NCBI GenBank assembly: GCA_965261475.1
Contig: OZ253454.1
Location: 124,001 to 188,000, forward strand
DNA length: 64,000 bases
Source of the DNA: G965261475 sp965261475 [NCBI: bacterium]
GTDB lineage: Bacteria; SAR324; XYD2-FULL-50-16
Reading direction: 5' to 3'
Positions 9,633 to 18,988 of the stretch are shown here, one piece after another (the first letter of the stretch is position 1; each line of letters opens with the position of its first letter). The notes under the pieces are model-generated. The model saw nothing but the letters and a program-made list of their open reading frames with translations, ran no database searches and had not been told where the DNA came from. A program made the translations under genes and the position numbers.

Positions 9633-10117
9633 TTGTCAAAACTGGATTGGGACAAGATAGTCATAGGTTTAATTTTACTGCTGAAAAGCGGCAACTTACG
9701 ATTGCTGGTATTAGAATATCAGGGTCTTTTCCACTGCTTGGCAACAGCGATGCAGATGTTGTGTTACACGCTATTACTAATGCTTTTTCTAGTATTAGCG
9801 GTGTTCCTATCTTAGGCGCCATTGCTGATGAGCTTTGTTTTCAAGCAGGGATTGTAGATAGCAGGGTTTATCTCACAAAATCACTGGAGTTAATTACGGA
9901 CTATACTATTTGCCACATTGCAATTAGTATAGAATGCTCTACTCCCAAAATATTGCCTTACATAACAAAAATGCGAAGATCTATTGCATATATAGTAGGA
10001 ATTTCTATGGCTGATGTAGGTATTACGGCTACTTCTGGAGAGCAGTTAACGGCTTTTGGTAAAGGACAAGGTATACAAGCTTTAGCTCTTGTTACTGTTA
10101 CTAAAAATGTCTCTTAG
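9629..10117 (+). CDS. ispF: 2-C-methyl-D-erythritol 2,4-cyclodiphosphate synthase
   Basis: A 162-aa trimeric, zinc-dependent enzyme of the MEP isoprenoid pathway. The N-terminal GLGQDSHRF (residues about 5-13) supplies the Asp-X-His metal ligands. PLLGNSDADVVLHAITNAF (about 33-51) supplies the third ligand and catalytic loop. ATSGEQLTAFGKGQGIQALA near the end is the usual C-terminal CDP/isoprenoid-binding segment. I use the ATG at 9629, which shares ATGA with the pdxJ stop, rather than the TTG at 9620. The ends of ispF and the opposite-strand dsbB-like gene overlap by 17 bp. Confidence 0.95.
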   Translation: MIVKTGLGQDSHRFNFTAEKRQLTIAGIRISGSFPLLGNSDADVVLHAITNAFSSISGVPILGAIADELCFQAGIVDSRVYLTKSLELITDYTICHIAISIECSTPKILPYITKMRRSIAYIVGISMADVGITATSGEQLTAFGKGQGIQALALVTVTKNVS

Positions 10118-10511
10118 AGTTTGATTTTTTACTAAAAAATAACAAAATAGTAATCATTGTAAAAGCTACTAAAGATAAAAAAGGAATAGTTATAAAACCT
10201 AAGTAATTAATATATTTAATACCGCAGTTGATAGTGGAGCAAGCGGCTTGACTATCTCCTATTAATTCGTGCTGGAGTAAATAGTGGTAAAGAGACAGTA
10301 GTAATCCAGAAGTAGAAAATATAATCGCAGGGGATAGTTTGTATTCTTTTCTTACAGTTTGAAAGAAGAGTATGAGCGTTAAAGGATACATCAGGATTCT
10401 TTGAAACCAACATAATTTGCAAGGAATGTAAGATGCAATCTCGCTAATGTATAAACTCCCTAGGGTTGCAAACACTGAAACTAAAAAGGCAGTAAAGAAA
10501 AAAATTCTCAT
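10101..10511 (-). CDS. dsbB: DsbB/BdbC-family disulfide bond formation protein
   Basis: A 136-aa inner-membrane protein with four hydrophobic helices (about 3-22, 36-53, 61-79, 103-125). The first periplasm-facing turn carries the redox pair PCKLCWFQR (about 30-38). The second pair is ACSTINC (about 90-96), close to the C-X4-C spacing of BdbC/DsbI-like forms rather than long E. coli DsbB. These proteins reoxidise a DsbA-type thiol oxidase and pass electrons to quinone. It is the last gene of a minus-strand run and its 3' end overlaps ispF by 17 bp. No dsbA is in the window. Confidence 0.88.
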   Translation of the reverse strand: MRIFFFTAFLVSVFATLGSLYISEIASYIPCKLCWFQRILMYPLTLILFFQTVRKEYKLSPAIIFSTSGLLLSLYHYLLQHELIGDSQAACSTINCGIKYINYLGFITIPFLSLVAFTMITILLFFSKKSNSKRHF

Positions 10512-10522
10512 AAATGTAAAAT

Positions 10523-11014
10523 TTAAAAATGATTTTTGCTAAATAAAGTTTTTTCTATGTGTTGTAAGTCTTTATAAAAATCTTTACTAGTTTGAGATGC
10601 GAATAGTTTTTCTACTAACTCTGCATTTTTTCCTAATTTTGCAATTCCACTCAAAATAGTGAAATGCTCATTTTTTGCTGCTTGTGGTAAAATTAACAAA
10701 AAAAATAATTTTACATAGCTTTTGTCTGTGGCTAGAAAATCTATGGGGTTTAGTAAGCGAAAGATTTTTAAACTAGGAGGTGTACTGATCTTGCTTCTAC
10801 AGTGAGGAATTGCAATAGAGTTTCCAATTGCTGTAGAGCAAATTTTCTCTCTTTCTAATAAATCATTTTTAATTTGTAAGATTTCGTTTTTTGAATAGTA
10901 AGGTTTGATCTTGTCTACAAAATAATGAATACATCCAGTATTTTTATAGTTGGGGGAAACTTCTACATCTAAGTGGATATCTTTTGGTTCGCAGTAATTA
11001 GTGATAGTTAGCAT
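10523..11014 (-). CDS. ptsN: PTS EIIA domain protein, PtsN-like
   Basis: A 163-aa protein of the EIIA-fructose/EIIA-Ntr family, a phosphoacceptor that usually signals rather than transports when it stands alone. The phosphorylation site is GNSIAIPHCRSK (about 63-74) with His as the acceptor. The preceding LLEREKICSTAIG and following helix pattern are typical of the fold. It starts 3 bp after the DUF368 gene, inside the minus-strand operon. There is no sugar permease or EI/HPr gene here, so a regulatory role (nitrogen, potassium or envelope stress, as in PTS-Ntr) is the inference. Confidence 0.85.
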   Translation of the reverse strand: MLTITNYCEPKDIHLDVEVSPNYKNTGCIHYFVDKIKPYYSKNEILQIKNDLLEREKICSTAIGNSIAIPHCRSKISTPPSLKIFRLLNPIDFLATDKSYVKLFFLLILPQAAKNEHFTILSGIAKLGKNAELVEKLFASQTSKDFYKDLQHIEKTLFSKNHF

Positions 11015-11017
11015 TAG

Positions 11018-11905
11018 CTATTTTTTTTGCAACATCATTTGCGGTAATTTATTGATTATAACAGCACAAATACTGCCAAATAGTAAGAAGATAATAATAT
11101 AAATTGTATTTTTATTAAAATCTTGTGTAACGCCTGTTGCAAGCTCTACTTTCCAGGGCCAAATTTTCTTTAAGCTACCTAAGGTTAATCCTGTCAAAAA
11201 TGCTAAAACTATAGATTCCCATTTTTTAATAACCCAGCTTAACAAGTGAGCAGTAGTCAATAATCCTACTAAAGCACCAATATAAAAATAAGATAATATA
11301 ACTATATTTGCTGTCGTAAAAGGGTTTTTGATGGCAGAGATAATGAGATCATATTGCCCTAAAATTACTAGCACAAAAGCTCCGCTGATACCAGGAAGCA
11401 AAAGACTGCTAATTGCAATAAAGCCACATAGTATCAAAAACCAGTAGCTTATTGATACTTCTATAGGATTGATACTTGAGATTAAATAACCGCACAAGGC
11501 ACCACTTAAGAAAAACAATACATAATGTATTTTTCGTGGAATATTTTTCATTAGTAATAGAGTAGATATTACTATCAAACCAAAGAAAAAAGACCAAAGA
11601 TAAGTATGGTAATTCTTAAGGAGAAAATGAATGAGGTTAGCAGTTGTTATGAGAGCTAGTAGTAAGCCTACGCATAAGGGTAGCAGTAGTAGCCAATCAA
11701 TTCTTTGCAGAGCTTTTTTCCCGCGTAAACAAAAAATATCTTTAAAAAACAGAATATTTATGGCAGAAATAGCTGCTAGCAAGCGATAATAAATACCTAA
11801 AACAAAAGCCATTGTTCCAGCTGAAACTCCAGGGATAGGATCCGCAATACCCATAAGTATTCCGCTAATGAAAAAGTAGTAAATATTTTTTAGTTTTTTA
11901 CTCAT
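11018..11905 (-). CDS. DUF368 (PopT-like) membrane protein
   Basis: A 295-aa polytopic membrane protein with about eight hydrophobic segments. It has the two DUF368 repeat signatures: ADPIPGVSAGTMAFVLGIYY (about 21-40) and LLPGISGAFVLVILGQYD (about 168-185). DUF368 proteins (PopT) have been proposed as undecaprenyl-phosphate translocases that recycle the lipid carrier for cell-wall and surface glycan synthesis. It overlaps hemY by 8 bp and is followed 3 bp later by ptsN. The family call is firm from the repeated PG(V/I)S motifs; the transport role is inherited from the family. Confidence 0.88.
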   Translation of the reverse strand: MSKKLKNIYYFFISGILMGIADPIPGVSAGTMAFVLGIYYRLLAAISAINILFFKDIFCLRGKKALQRIDWLLLLPLCVGLLLALITTANLIHFLLKNYHTYLWSFFFGLIVISTLLLMKNIPRKIHYVLFFLSGALCGYLISSINPIEVSISYWFLILCGFIAISSLLLPGISGAFVLVILGQYDLIISAIKNPFTTANIVILSYFYIGALVGLLTTAHLLSWVIKKWESIVLAFLTGLTLGSLKKIWPWKVELATGVTQDFNKNTIYIIIFLLFGSICAVIINKLPQMMLQKK

Positions 11906-13211
11906 TGTTTGCTGTGAGCTCCTTTGCTAGGCGGTAAGAATTTTCTATACAATCTGCTAAACTTATGCCGCGGTAAGCATTAGAATGAAATTTAATAGGA
12001 AATTCTGTTTCAAATTTTTCTAGTGTTTGTAAGATATTTGTGTGTTGCATATTATACTGTGGTATCGCTTTTTCTAAACGAATAATTTTATTGTAACTAC
12101 AATTTTTATCAATTTGGAATATTTTTCTTAAACATTTTTGAGACTCCAATAAGATTTGCTCTTCATTCCACTCTATTACTTTGGGGTTTCTCATTCCTCC
12201 CAACATTAATTGTAGCAGAAAATTTTTGCTACTGCTGCGATTAGCAAACATATTACTAATAAAAAAACCACCTAGTAAATTTTTTGATTCTAAAGCAGGC
12301 ACTAAAAAACCAAGTCCTTGTGGTGGAAAATTTACTTGTTCTTTTTTATATCCTAAGGCACAAACCACCAGTGGAGCATAAGGTATTTGATTGAGTGTAT
12401 TTTTAATATTAGTATTTTGTATAATTTTCGCAGAGTTATGCGCTGGGATAGATAAAATGACTCTATCAAAAGTGATATTTTTATGTAAAAAATGACAAAT
12501 GATTTTTTTTCTTTGAAAGGAAATTTTTGTCAATTCTTGATTGCAAAAAATATTATCTCGTAGGTAATTTTGCATAGCACTAACTAGTTGCTGCATTCCT
12601 GTCTCAAAGCTTAAAAATAAATGCTTTTGCTTTTTTTGTTTGAGTAGTATTTTACAAAGTGAGCAAAATCTTTTCTCTAAAATTGCTAAATTAGGAAAGC
12701 AAGAATTTAGTGATAATTTTTTATTGTCTCCTGCGTAAATACCAGCTAGTAGTGGCTCTACCACTTTATCAAAAATCTCTTTTCCAAATTGACGTGCAAA
12801 AAATTCTGCTAAACTTTCTTTTTTTGTGGCGGGTTTTACTCCCCAAATATTTTGTAAAATAGCAAACTTAGCTCTCCAAGACAGTGTAGTGTTTTTTAAA
12901 ATATACAAAGGGTTTGCGGAAAATTTTTGTAATTTATTAGAGAAGTAGAGGTATTTTTCTTTGGCTTGAGGTACAATAATTTTATTGTTTAAATTTAAAA
13001 TATCACAAAGTTTTTTAGGAGCTTGTTTGCTATAAGGAAAAAGTGTAGCAGCGGTTTCTATTTTGTAGCCTTGCTCTTCGATTGTTTGAATAACTCCACC
13101 ACATTTTGCAGTAGCTTCAAAAATAAATATTTTCTCTACTGGAAAATTATTTGCTTTTAAAAAACATCCTAGTGCAAGCCCTGAAACTCCTGCCCCGATA
13201 ATAGCAATCAC
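11898..13211 (-). CDS. hemY: Protoporphyrinogen/coproporphyrinogen oxidase, HemY type
   Basis: A 437-aa FAD-dependent amine-oxidase-family enzyme of late haem synthesis. The N-terminal dinucleotide-binding motif is IGAGVSGLALGCFLK (about 5-19), followed by the acidic strand end IFEA and GGVIQT (about 30-44). The region RVILSIPAH (about 245-253) and the C-terminal GISLADCIENSYRLA (about 415-429) are typical of the FAD-closing segment. Length fits the HemY/CgoX family, slightly short. It overlaps aroQ by 4 bp and DUF368 by 8 bp. hemC at 52958 is a second haem gene in the window, on a separate operon. Confidence 0.9.
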   Translation of the reverse strand: MIAIIGAGVSGLALGCFLKANNFPVEKIFIFEATAKCGGVIQTIEEQGYKIETAATLFPYSKQAPKKLCDILNLNNKIIVPQAKEKYLYFSNKLQKFSANPLYILKNTTLSWRAKFAILQNIWGVKPATKKESLAEFFARQFGKEIFDKVVEPLLAGIYAGDNKKLSLNSCFPNLAILEKRFCSLCKILLKQKKQKHLFLSFETGMQQLVSAMQNYLRDNIFCNQELTKISFQRKKIICHFLHKNITFDRVILSIPAHNSAKIIQNTNIKNTLNQIPYAPLVVCALGYKKEQVNFPPQGLGFLVPALESKNLLGGFFISNMFANRSSSKNFLLQLMLGGMRNPKVIEWNEEQILLESQKCLRKIFQIDKNCSYNKIIRLEKAIPQYNMQHTNILQTLEKFETEFPIKFHSNAYRGISLADCIENSYRLAKELTANNE

Positions 13212-13639
13212 GCTAGTTGAGCAAGCACAAACTCTGCTGCCATAAAGTAGCCTTTAGTGCCAAAGCCACAAAGCACTCCTTGTGCGATAGCAGAGCAATA
13301 AGAGTACCGACGAAACGACTCTCTTTTGTGAATATTAGAAATATGGACTTCTACAAAAGGAATCTGCACTGCTAAAAGTGCATCGTAAATAGCGATGGAA
13401 GTGTGAGAATAAGCTGCGGGGTTAATAATTGTGTAATCTGCGGGAGTTTCTTGGTGTAGAAAATCTACAATCTTTCCTTCACAGTTGGATTGAAAATCAA
13501 CTAGCTCTATATTGTGTTTTGCTAATTTTTGACGCATAAGCTTTACAATTTGAGCTAGAGTTTGTGAACCATAAATATCTGTTTGTCTTGTTCCTAGTAG
13601 GTTGAGGTTAGGTCCGTTAATGAGTAACACTTTTTTCAT
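13208..13639 (-). CDS. aroQ: Type II 3-dehydroquinate dehydratase
   Basis: A 143-aa dodecameric enzyme that dehydrates 3-dehydroquinate in the shikimate pathway. The N-terminal LLINGPNLNLLGTRQTDIYG (about 5-24) carries the catalytic Arg and Tyr. NPAAYSHTSIAIYDAL (about 73-88) contains the substrate Asn and His region, and EVHISNIHKRESFR (about 97-110) carries the active-site His and substrate-binding residues. All signature residues are present and length is normal. It overlaps both neighbours by 4 bp (ATGA), so it is translationally coupled in the rlmB-aroQ-hemY run. Confidence 0.96.
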   Translation of the reverse strand: MKKVLLINGPNLNLLGTRQTDIYGSQTLAQIVKLMRQKLAKHNIELVDFQSNCEGKIVDFLHQETPADYTIINPAAYSHTSIAIYDALLAVQIPFVEVHISNIHKRESFRRYSYCSAIAQGVLCGFGTKGYFMAAEFVLAQLA

Positions 13640-14382
13640 CTATTAGCATTGTAAATATGATGCAAAATTATAGCACTAGTAGCAGAAACATTCAAAGAAT
13701 TTGTCCCACCTCCTTCAATTTTCCACAAAAAATCACAAGTTTTTTTTACTAAAGGTTGTATTCCTTTTTTTTCATTACCAAAAATTAAGAAGCAATTATC
13801 AGGAATATCTTGTTTTACAAAATTTTCTCCAGCTAAACTTGTACCTACAATCCAAAAATTTTCTTTTTTTAATCTTTTAATCAGCATAGAAAAATTCATC
13901 GCTCTGCAAAAAGAAAGCTTTTCCATTGCACCTGCCGAACTTTTAGAGACAGCACTAGAAAGAGAGCAGGTTTGCTGTTTGGTTAAAAAGATATGGTCTA
14001 TGTGAAAGTACAAACAAGTTCTTAAAATAGCCCCTATATTTTGGGGGCTGTGTAAATGCTCTAATCCAACCCAAAGATTTTTTTTATGATTTTTTTTATT
14101 TTTGTTCTTTAGTAAATTTTCTAAAGTCATACAAGGCAGGCTACCAGCTTGTAACACGAGGTGTTGGTGTTGTGATTGATTGCAAAGTTTTGATAAATTG
14201 TCGCTACTCTGGTATTTGATAGAGACACCTCTTTTTTTTGCTAATAGTAAAAATTCTGCTTCTTGTTTCGTGTGTTGAAGTTTTTTGTCGAGAAAAAGAC
14301 AATAAAATTTTCTTTTGTTTGCCTCTAGTGCTGCTAAGACTGGATAATAACCGTAAAGATAATGGGTTGTGATATTCTGCAT
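13636..14382 (-). CDS. rlmB: TrmH/SpoU-family RNA 2'-O-methyltransferase, RlmB-like
   Basis: A 248-aa SPOUT methyltransferase. The N-terminal part (YLYGYYPVLAALEANKR) is the L30-like substrate-binding domain of RlmB. The knotted catalytic domain has motif 1 HSPQNIGAILRTC (about 125-137), motif 2 FLIFGNEKKGI (about 199-209) and motif 3 SLNVSATSAIILHH (about 228-241). RlmB methylates Gm2251 of 23S rRNA; other TrmH-family targets cannot be excluded. It is the first gene of the minus-strand operon that runs to dsbB, with its promoter presumably in the 14383-14620 gap shared with divergent bamA. Confidence 0.88.
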   Translation of the reverse strand: MQNITTHYLYGYYPVLAALEANKRKFYCLFLDKKLQHTKQEAEFLLLAKKRGVSIKYQSSDNLSKLCNQSQHQHLVLQAGSLPCMTLENLLKNKNKKNHKKNLWVGLEHLHSPQNIGAILRTCLYFHIDHIFLTKQQTCSLSSAVSKSSAGAMEKLSFCRAMNFSMLIKRLKKENFWIVGTSLAGENFVKQDIPDNCFLIFGNEKKGIQPLVKKTCDFLWKIEGGGTNSLNVSATSAIILHHIYNANR

Positions 14383-14620
14383 ATTTTAACTACCGTAAAT
14401 CATAGCCTAATTTATAACAATGTAATATAGATAGAGGATACTCCTGTCTTATTGTAATAACTGTATTTTAAATATAACTTAAAAAAAGCTAATGTTATCA
14501 CAATTGTTTTTGTAGTTGAGATTTTTATTGACTGATTTTTTTTTACAAACTAAAATTAGGTCTGAGGGCTCGTTGCACTGACGATTGTCTTAATATTTAC
14601 AACATGTCAAGCGATAAGTA

Positions 14621-17044
14621 TTGGAGAGAAATTTTATTTTAAAATTTGTGTTAGAAAATATTACTTTAAAAAAAACTTTTCTTTTTATTTTATTTTTTAG
14701 CTTTTCTTTTTTTGCTCTAGCTCAAGAATCAACAAAACTCCAAGTTATTAGTGAGGTTACAACGGCTGGCTTAGATAAAGCCTCTAAGAATCAAGTTTTC
14801 AGCCTCATTAGGCAGCTTGAGGGTCAAGATTTAATAGAAATTTTAATTATTAATTCTATTAAACAACTTTACGCTCTAGGATTTTTTGAAGATGTTTCAG
14901 TAGCTCTAGCAGAGTTACCTAGTGGAGACGCTCGTCTTATTTTTTCTTTTGTAGAAAAGAAGAAAATTCAATCTATTATTTTTGAAGGCAATCAAAAGAT
15001 AGATAATACCAAACTTACCAAATCTTTAGCTACCAAGGTTTATAATTTTGTTGACGAAGAGCTAATTCAAACAGATTTAGCTAGTATTCGTAAACTTTAT
15101 ATAGAAGAAGGGTATAGCAGGGTCAGGGTACTTTATCGCTTAGAAGATGATGAACAAGATAATCTGCGGTTAATTTTTCAAGTGATGGAAAACGATAAGG
15201 TTTATCTAACCAAAATAAAAATACAAGGAAGTAAATTTTTTTTTCCATTAGATATTGAGCGAATAATGCAATCAGCAGAAATAGATTGTTTTTCTTGGAT
15301 TACTAATTCTGGCAGATTGAACAAAGAAAAAATTGATGTAGATCTCATGATTATTACTAGGTCTTATTTAGAAAATGGATTTATTGATATACAAATTGCC
15401 AAACCTCAAATCAAACTGCTAATTGCTAAAGATTTTATTACAGCAGAAGTTACTCTTAAAATAGACGAGGGAAAACAATACTTTGTAGGAGATATTTTTG
15501 TAGAATCTTTAGATAAAGATCAAAGTCTATTGTTTACAAAAGAAGAAGCTCTAGCATTGATGGTCTTAAAAACGGGCTCTGTCTATAATCTTTTGCAACA
15601 AAACCAAGATAGAATAGCTCTAAACAATGCTTACCAAGATGCAGGCTATGCTTTTAGCAGTGTACGTGTTAAAAGAAAGCTCAATAAGCAAAAACAAATA
15701 GTAGATTTATTTTTTCAAATTTTGAGACAAGAAAAGGTCTATTTAAATAGAATAGAATTTGAGGGCAATCAAGAAACTAGAGACGATATTATTCGTAGGG
15801 AATTAACTATTTACGATGGAGAGTTATTTAATGGCAAAAAAATTAGAGAAAGCCAAGCAAAAATACGTGGGCTGGGTTATTTTTTACCTCAAGCAGGAGT
15901 AAGGCTACAAAGAGAAACACAAAGATCAAAAAACGAGGTCAATTACAGTTTTTATTTAAAAGAAATACAAACAGGCAATTTTTCTGGTGGTTTGAGTTAT
16001 AGTGACACTGTTGGATTGGGGGTTAATTTATCTATAGTAAAAAATAATTTTTTAGGAACTGGTCGTAGAATTAGTTTTCAATATGATCGAGGGGAAAATA
16101 TCCGCACTACAGAACTTGCTTTTACAGAGCCTTATTTTTTGTCTAGTCTTTGGCGTTCTGTGAGCAGTGTTTCTGTAGAATTTTCTGGTAAAAATAACTC
16201 TAATTTAGATTATGACAGAAACATTGAGAGTATTTCACAATCCTTTTCTTATCCTATTTGGAAAAATTGGAGAGCAAACTTTAATTATAGTTTTGAGAGT
16301 GTCTTACACAGCAATTTTAACGCAGACGCTAGCTCTAGTGCGCCGTCATCTATTATCAGATCTTTTACCAACGGCTATACTTACTCTACCGTTAACAATC
16401 CTTTTTTTCCATCAAATGGACAATCTCATAATTTGCAATTCAGACAAACAGGAGGTTTACTAGGAGGTACAGATAATTATAGGAGAGCATCTTACGAATA
16501 TAAATATTTTAAAAATATTGTAGCTAATAAGCTAATTTTTTATTATCGCCTACGACTTAGAAAGCTATTTCAAATTTTTGATGAAGATACTATTCCTGTA
16601 TCTGCCCGCTTTGCATTAGGGGGCACAAGCTCCATTAGAGGTTTTAGGAGTTTTGAAATTAGAGGTCCTTCTAGCCCTAACGAATGGCCAGATAGCTTTA
16701 GTGAGCCTGTAGCAGGTGAGCAAAATTATGAGTATTATTTCAATCATCGTTATGGTGCAGAAGAATTATTAAGCAATATAGAGTTTAGTTTTCCTTTATC
16801 AAGAACAGGGCAGAGTTTTAGAGGGTTGTTTTTTTATGATATAGGCAATGTATTTGCGGAAGACCGCATGTATGACATAGTAGGTCTCAAAAAGGATTAT
16901 ACCTATTTGAGACAATCTTATGGCACAGGTATTCGTATTATTACTCCTTTGGGAGTCTTTAAGTTTGACTATGGCATCAAAGCCAATCCTATAAAAAACG
17001 AATTTAATAGTTTGTTTGAATTTACTATTGGCTCTTTGTTTTAA
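14621..17044 (+). CDS. bamA: Outer membrane protein assembly factor BamA
   Basis: An 807-aa Omp85-family protein that inserts beta-barrels into the outer membrane. After a signal peptide (LFILFFSFSFFALAQ) come five POTRA domains over roughly residues 40-440, then a 16-strand barrel. The barrel carries the conserved lid-lock motif IRGFRSFEIRGP (about 675-686) and ends FEFTIGSLF, a C-terminal beta-signal. The start is uncertain: TTG at 14621 gives the full frame, while GTG at 14648 would also retain the signal peptide; there is no ATG. The gene stands between divergent rlmB and ilvB rather than next to the usual lpx/skp genes. Confidence 0.94.
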   Translation: MERNFILKFVLENITLKKTFLFILFFSFSFFALAQESTKLQVISEVTTAGLDKASKNQVFSLIRQLEGQDLIEILIINSIKQLYALGFFEDVSVALAELPSGDARLIFSFVEKKKIQSIIFEGNQKIDNTKLTKSLATKVYNFVDEELIQTDLASIRKLYIEEGYSRVRVLYRLEDDEQDNLRLIFQVMENDKVYLTKIKIQGSKFFFPLDIERIMQSAEIDCFSWITNSGRLNKEKIDVDLMIITRSYLENGFIDIQIAKPQIKLLIAKDFITAEVTLKIDEGKQYFVGDIFVESLDKDQSLLFTKEEALALMVLKTGSVYNLLQQNQDRIALNNAYQDAGYAFSSVRVKRKLNKQKQIVDLFFQILRQEKVYLNRIEFEGNQETRDDIIRRELTIYDGELFNGKKIRESQAKIRGLGYFLPQAGVRLQRETQRSKNEVNYSFYLKEIQTGNFSGGLSYSDTVGLGVNLSIVKNNFLGTGRRISFQYDRGENIRTTELAFTEPYFLSSLWRSVSSVSVEFSGKNNSNLDYDRNIESISQSFSYPIWKNWRANFNYSFESVLHSNFNADASSSAPSSIIRSFTNGYTYSTVNNPFFPSNGQSHNLQFRQTGGLLGGTDNYRRASYEYKYFKNIVANKLIFYYRLRLRKLFQIFDEDTIPVSARFALGGTSSIRGFRSFEIRGPSSPNEWPDSFSEPVAGEQNYEYYFNHRYGAEELLSNIEFSFPLSRTGQSFRGLFFYDIGNVFAEDRMYDIVGLKKDYTYLRQSYGTGIRIITPLGVFKFDYGIKANPIKNEFNSLFEFTIGSLF

Positions 17045-17100
17045 TTTTTGACTTACTGCGTCTTGTATATTATAATTTTTCTCAATCAAGCTAGATATTT

Positions 17101-18714
17101 ATGAAAGCCAATCAAGCTTTAATTCGTGTTTTAGAAGAGCTAGGAGTAACTTATATTTTTGGATACCCAGGAGGAGCTAACTTGCCTATTTATGATGCGC
17201 TTTATTCTTCTAAAAAAATTGAGCATATTTTAGCTATGCACGAGCAAGGTGCAGCCTTAATGGCTGATGGTTATGCTAGAGTAAAACAGACTGTTGGTGT
17301 TTGTTTGGCGACTTCTGGACCTGGCGTTACTAATTTACTTACTGGTTTAGCAAATGCTTATTTAGATTCTGTGCCACTTGTAGCACTCACAGGGCAAATT
17401 CCTATGAAATTTATTGGAACAGATGCCTTTCAGGAAGTAGATACTATGAATATTTCTTTATCTGTTACTAAACACAACGAGTTTATCACTAATTCTAAAG
17501 AGCTCGTAAGTGCTGTCAGAGAAGCTTTTTATATTGCAAATACTGGTAGAAAAGGACCTGTATTACTAGATTTTCCAAGAGATATTCTCTCAGAAGAAGT
17601 AAGCTATGACTTTAAAAAAAGAGAATTGTTGGGCTATAAACCAACACTTAAAACACATATTGGACAAATCAAGAGGTGTCATAAAATATTGTCACAAGCA
17701 AAAAAACCTTTAATTTTAGTTGGTGGAGGGGTAGAGAGAGCTCAAGCTATAGGGCTAGTTAAGAAGTTTGCTGAGGCAACAAATATTCCGTGTGTTAGAA
17801 CCTTGATGGGAAAAAATAGTTTTCACGAAGAACACCCTTTGTTTATAGGTATGATAGGCACTCACGGTAGCGCAGCAGGTAACAAGGCTATTTCCCAAGC
17901 AGATATTATTTTAGCTTTGGGCTCGCGGTTTGGTGATCGCTCAACACTAATGAAGAAAGAAAAATTTGCTAAACAAGCAGAGATTATTCATGTAGATATA
18001 GACCCTGCTGAAATTGGAAAAATTATTCCCGTCAAAACTCCTATTGTTGGTGATATTCACTATTTTTTAACCGCTATGCTTGATATGCAAAAAGAAAATC
18101 ACTGGAAAAAACCCAACTGGATAGTTAAGAAACCATCTAAAAACATGCTAGCTAAAGAAGATGATGCGGAATTAGTAGGAAAAATATTAGAGCAATTATC
18201 TCAGATTCCAAAAAAATTACATATTACTACAGATGTAGGCAGACATCAACTTTGGGCAATTCATAAATGTCAAAATCCTTTGCATGCTCCTTTACTAACT
18301 TCTGGGGGTCTAGGAACTATGGGTTACGGGCTACCTGCTGCTATTGGTGCTTGGTTTGCTGAGCCTAAAATTCCAGTAGTTAATGTATCGGGTGATGGTA
18401 GTTTTTTTATGAATATGCAAGAATTTTTAGTAGCCGTAGAATATGATATACCTTTAACTATAATGATTATCAATGACGCAAAATTAAGTATGATTCGAGA
18501 ATTACAAACTAGTGTGTATCAAAAAAGATACATTGGTTATCGGTTAAGGAGTCAAGAGATAGATTTTGTGCAATTAGCAAATTCTTTGGGTGGACAAGGA
18601 TATAGAGTGGAGAAAATGTCGGAGGTAGCAGCATGTTTGCAGGCGGCTATCCAAAAGAAAAAACCGACAATTATTGATTTTAATATGAAATTAATAGCAA
18701 AAAATTATGATTAG
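17101..18714 (+). CDS. ilvB: Acetolactate synthase large (catalytic) subunit
   Basis: A 537-aa ThDP-dependent enzyme making acetolactate/acetohydroxybutyrate for valine, leucine and isoleucine. Motifs: GYPGGANLPIYDAL (about 20-33), HEQGAALMADGYAR with the catalytic Glu (about 47-60), TSGPGVTNLLTGLANAYLD (about 74-92), FQEVD (about 121), and the ThDP-binding GDGSFFMNMQEF-to-NDAK stretch (about 432-460). It lacks some of the usual C-terminal tail (families are about 560-575 aa). The regulatory subunit ilvN normally follows but is absent; an HU/IHF gene starts inside its last codons. leuA is four kilobases downstream, consistent with a leucine route. Confidence 0.92.
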   Translation: MKANQALIRVLEELGVTYIFGYPGGANLPIYDALYSSKKIEHILAMHEQGAALMADGYARVKQTVGVCLATSGPGVTNLLTGLANAYLDSVPLVALTGQIPMKFIGTDAFQEVDTMNISLSVTKHNEFITNSKELVSAVREAFYIANTGRKGPVLLDFPRDILSEEVSYDFKKRELLGYKPTLKTHIGQIKRCHKILSQAKKPLILVGGGVERAQAIGLVKKFAEATNIPCVRTLMGKNSFHEEHPLFIGMIGTHGSAAGNKAISQADIILALGSRFGDRSTLMKKEKFAKQAEIIHVDIDPAEIGKIIPVKTPIVGDIHYFLTAMLDMQKENHWKKPNWIVKKPSKNMLAKEDDAELVGKILEQLSQIPKKLHITTDVGRHQLWAIHKCQNPLHAPLLTSGGLGTMGYGLPAAIGAWFAEPKIPVVNVSGDGSFFMNMQEFLVAVEYDIPLTIMIINDAKLSMIRELQTSVYQKRYIGYRLRSQEIDFVQLANSLGGQGYRVEKMSEVAACLQAAIQKKKPTIIDFNMKLIAKNYD

Positions 18715-18988
18715 AGAAAATATAATGCTGATTATATCGCAAGAATTGAATATTACTAATACCAAGGCAAAACAATTATTAACCGATTTTTTAGAATGTT
18801 TAGAGCAAACAATCCTAGAAGAAAAGAAAGTATTATTTAGCGGGTTTGGGTCTTTTGAGGTTAGGAAAAGAAAGAGAATTATCGGACGCAACCCTAAAAC
18901 AATGGAAGAAGTCATTGTACCGCCTAGGAAAGCGCTTTGTTTTAAGGCATCAATGAAATTAAAAAAAATTATTAACGAGACAGAGTGA
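18707..18988 (+). CDS. HU/IHF-family DNA-binding protein
   Basis: A 93-aa histone-like protein. The N-terminal helices (TNTKAKQLLTDFLECLEQTI) form the dimer core, VLFSGFGSFEVRKRKRI (about 41-57) is the family signature leading into the beta-arm, and GRNPKTMEEVIVPPRKALCF (about 60-79) is the arm with the conserved Pro that intercalates DNA. Whether it is HU, IHF-alpha or IHF-beta cannot be settled by eye; GRNPKT fits both. The ATG at 18707 overlaps ilvB by 8 bp; the ATG at 18725 is an alternative. Its stop overlaps the miaB GTG start by 4 bp. Confidence 0.92.
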   Translation: MIRENIMLIISQELNITNTKAKQLLTDFLECLEQTILEEKKVLFSGFGSFEVRKRKRIIGRNPKTMEEVIVPPRKALCFKASMKLKKIINETE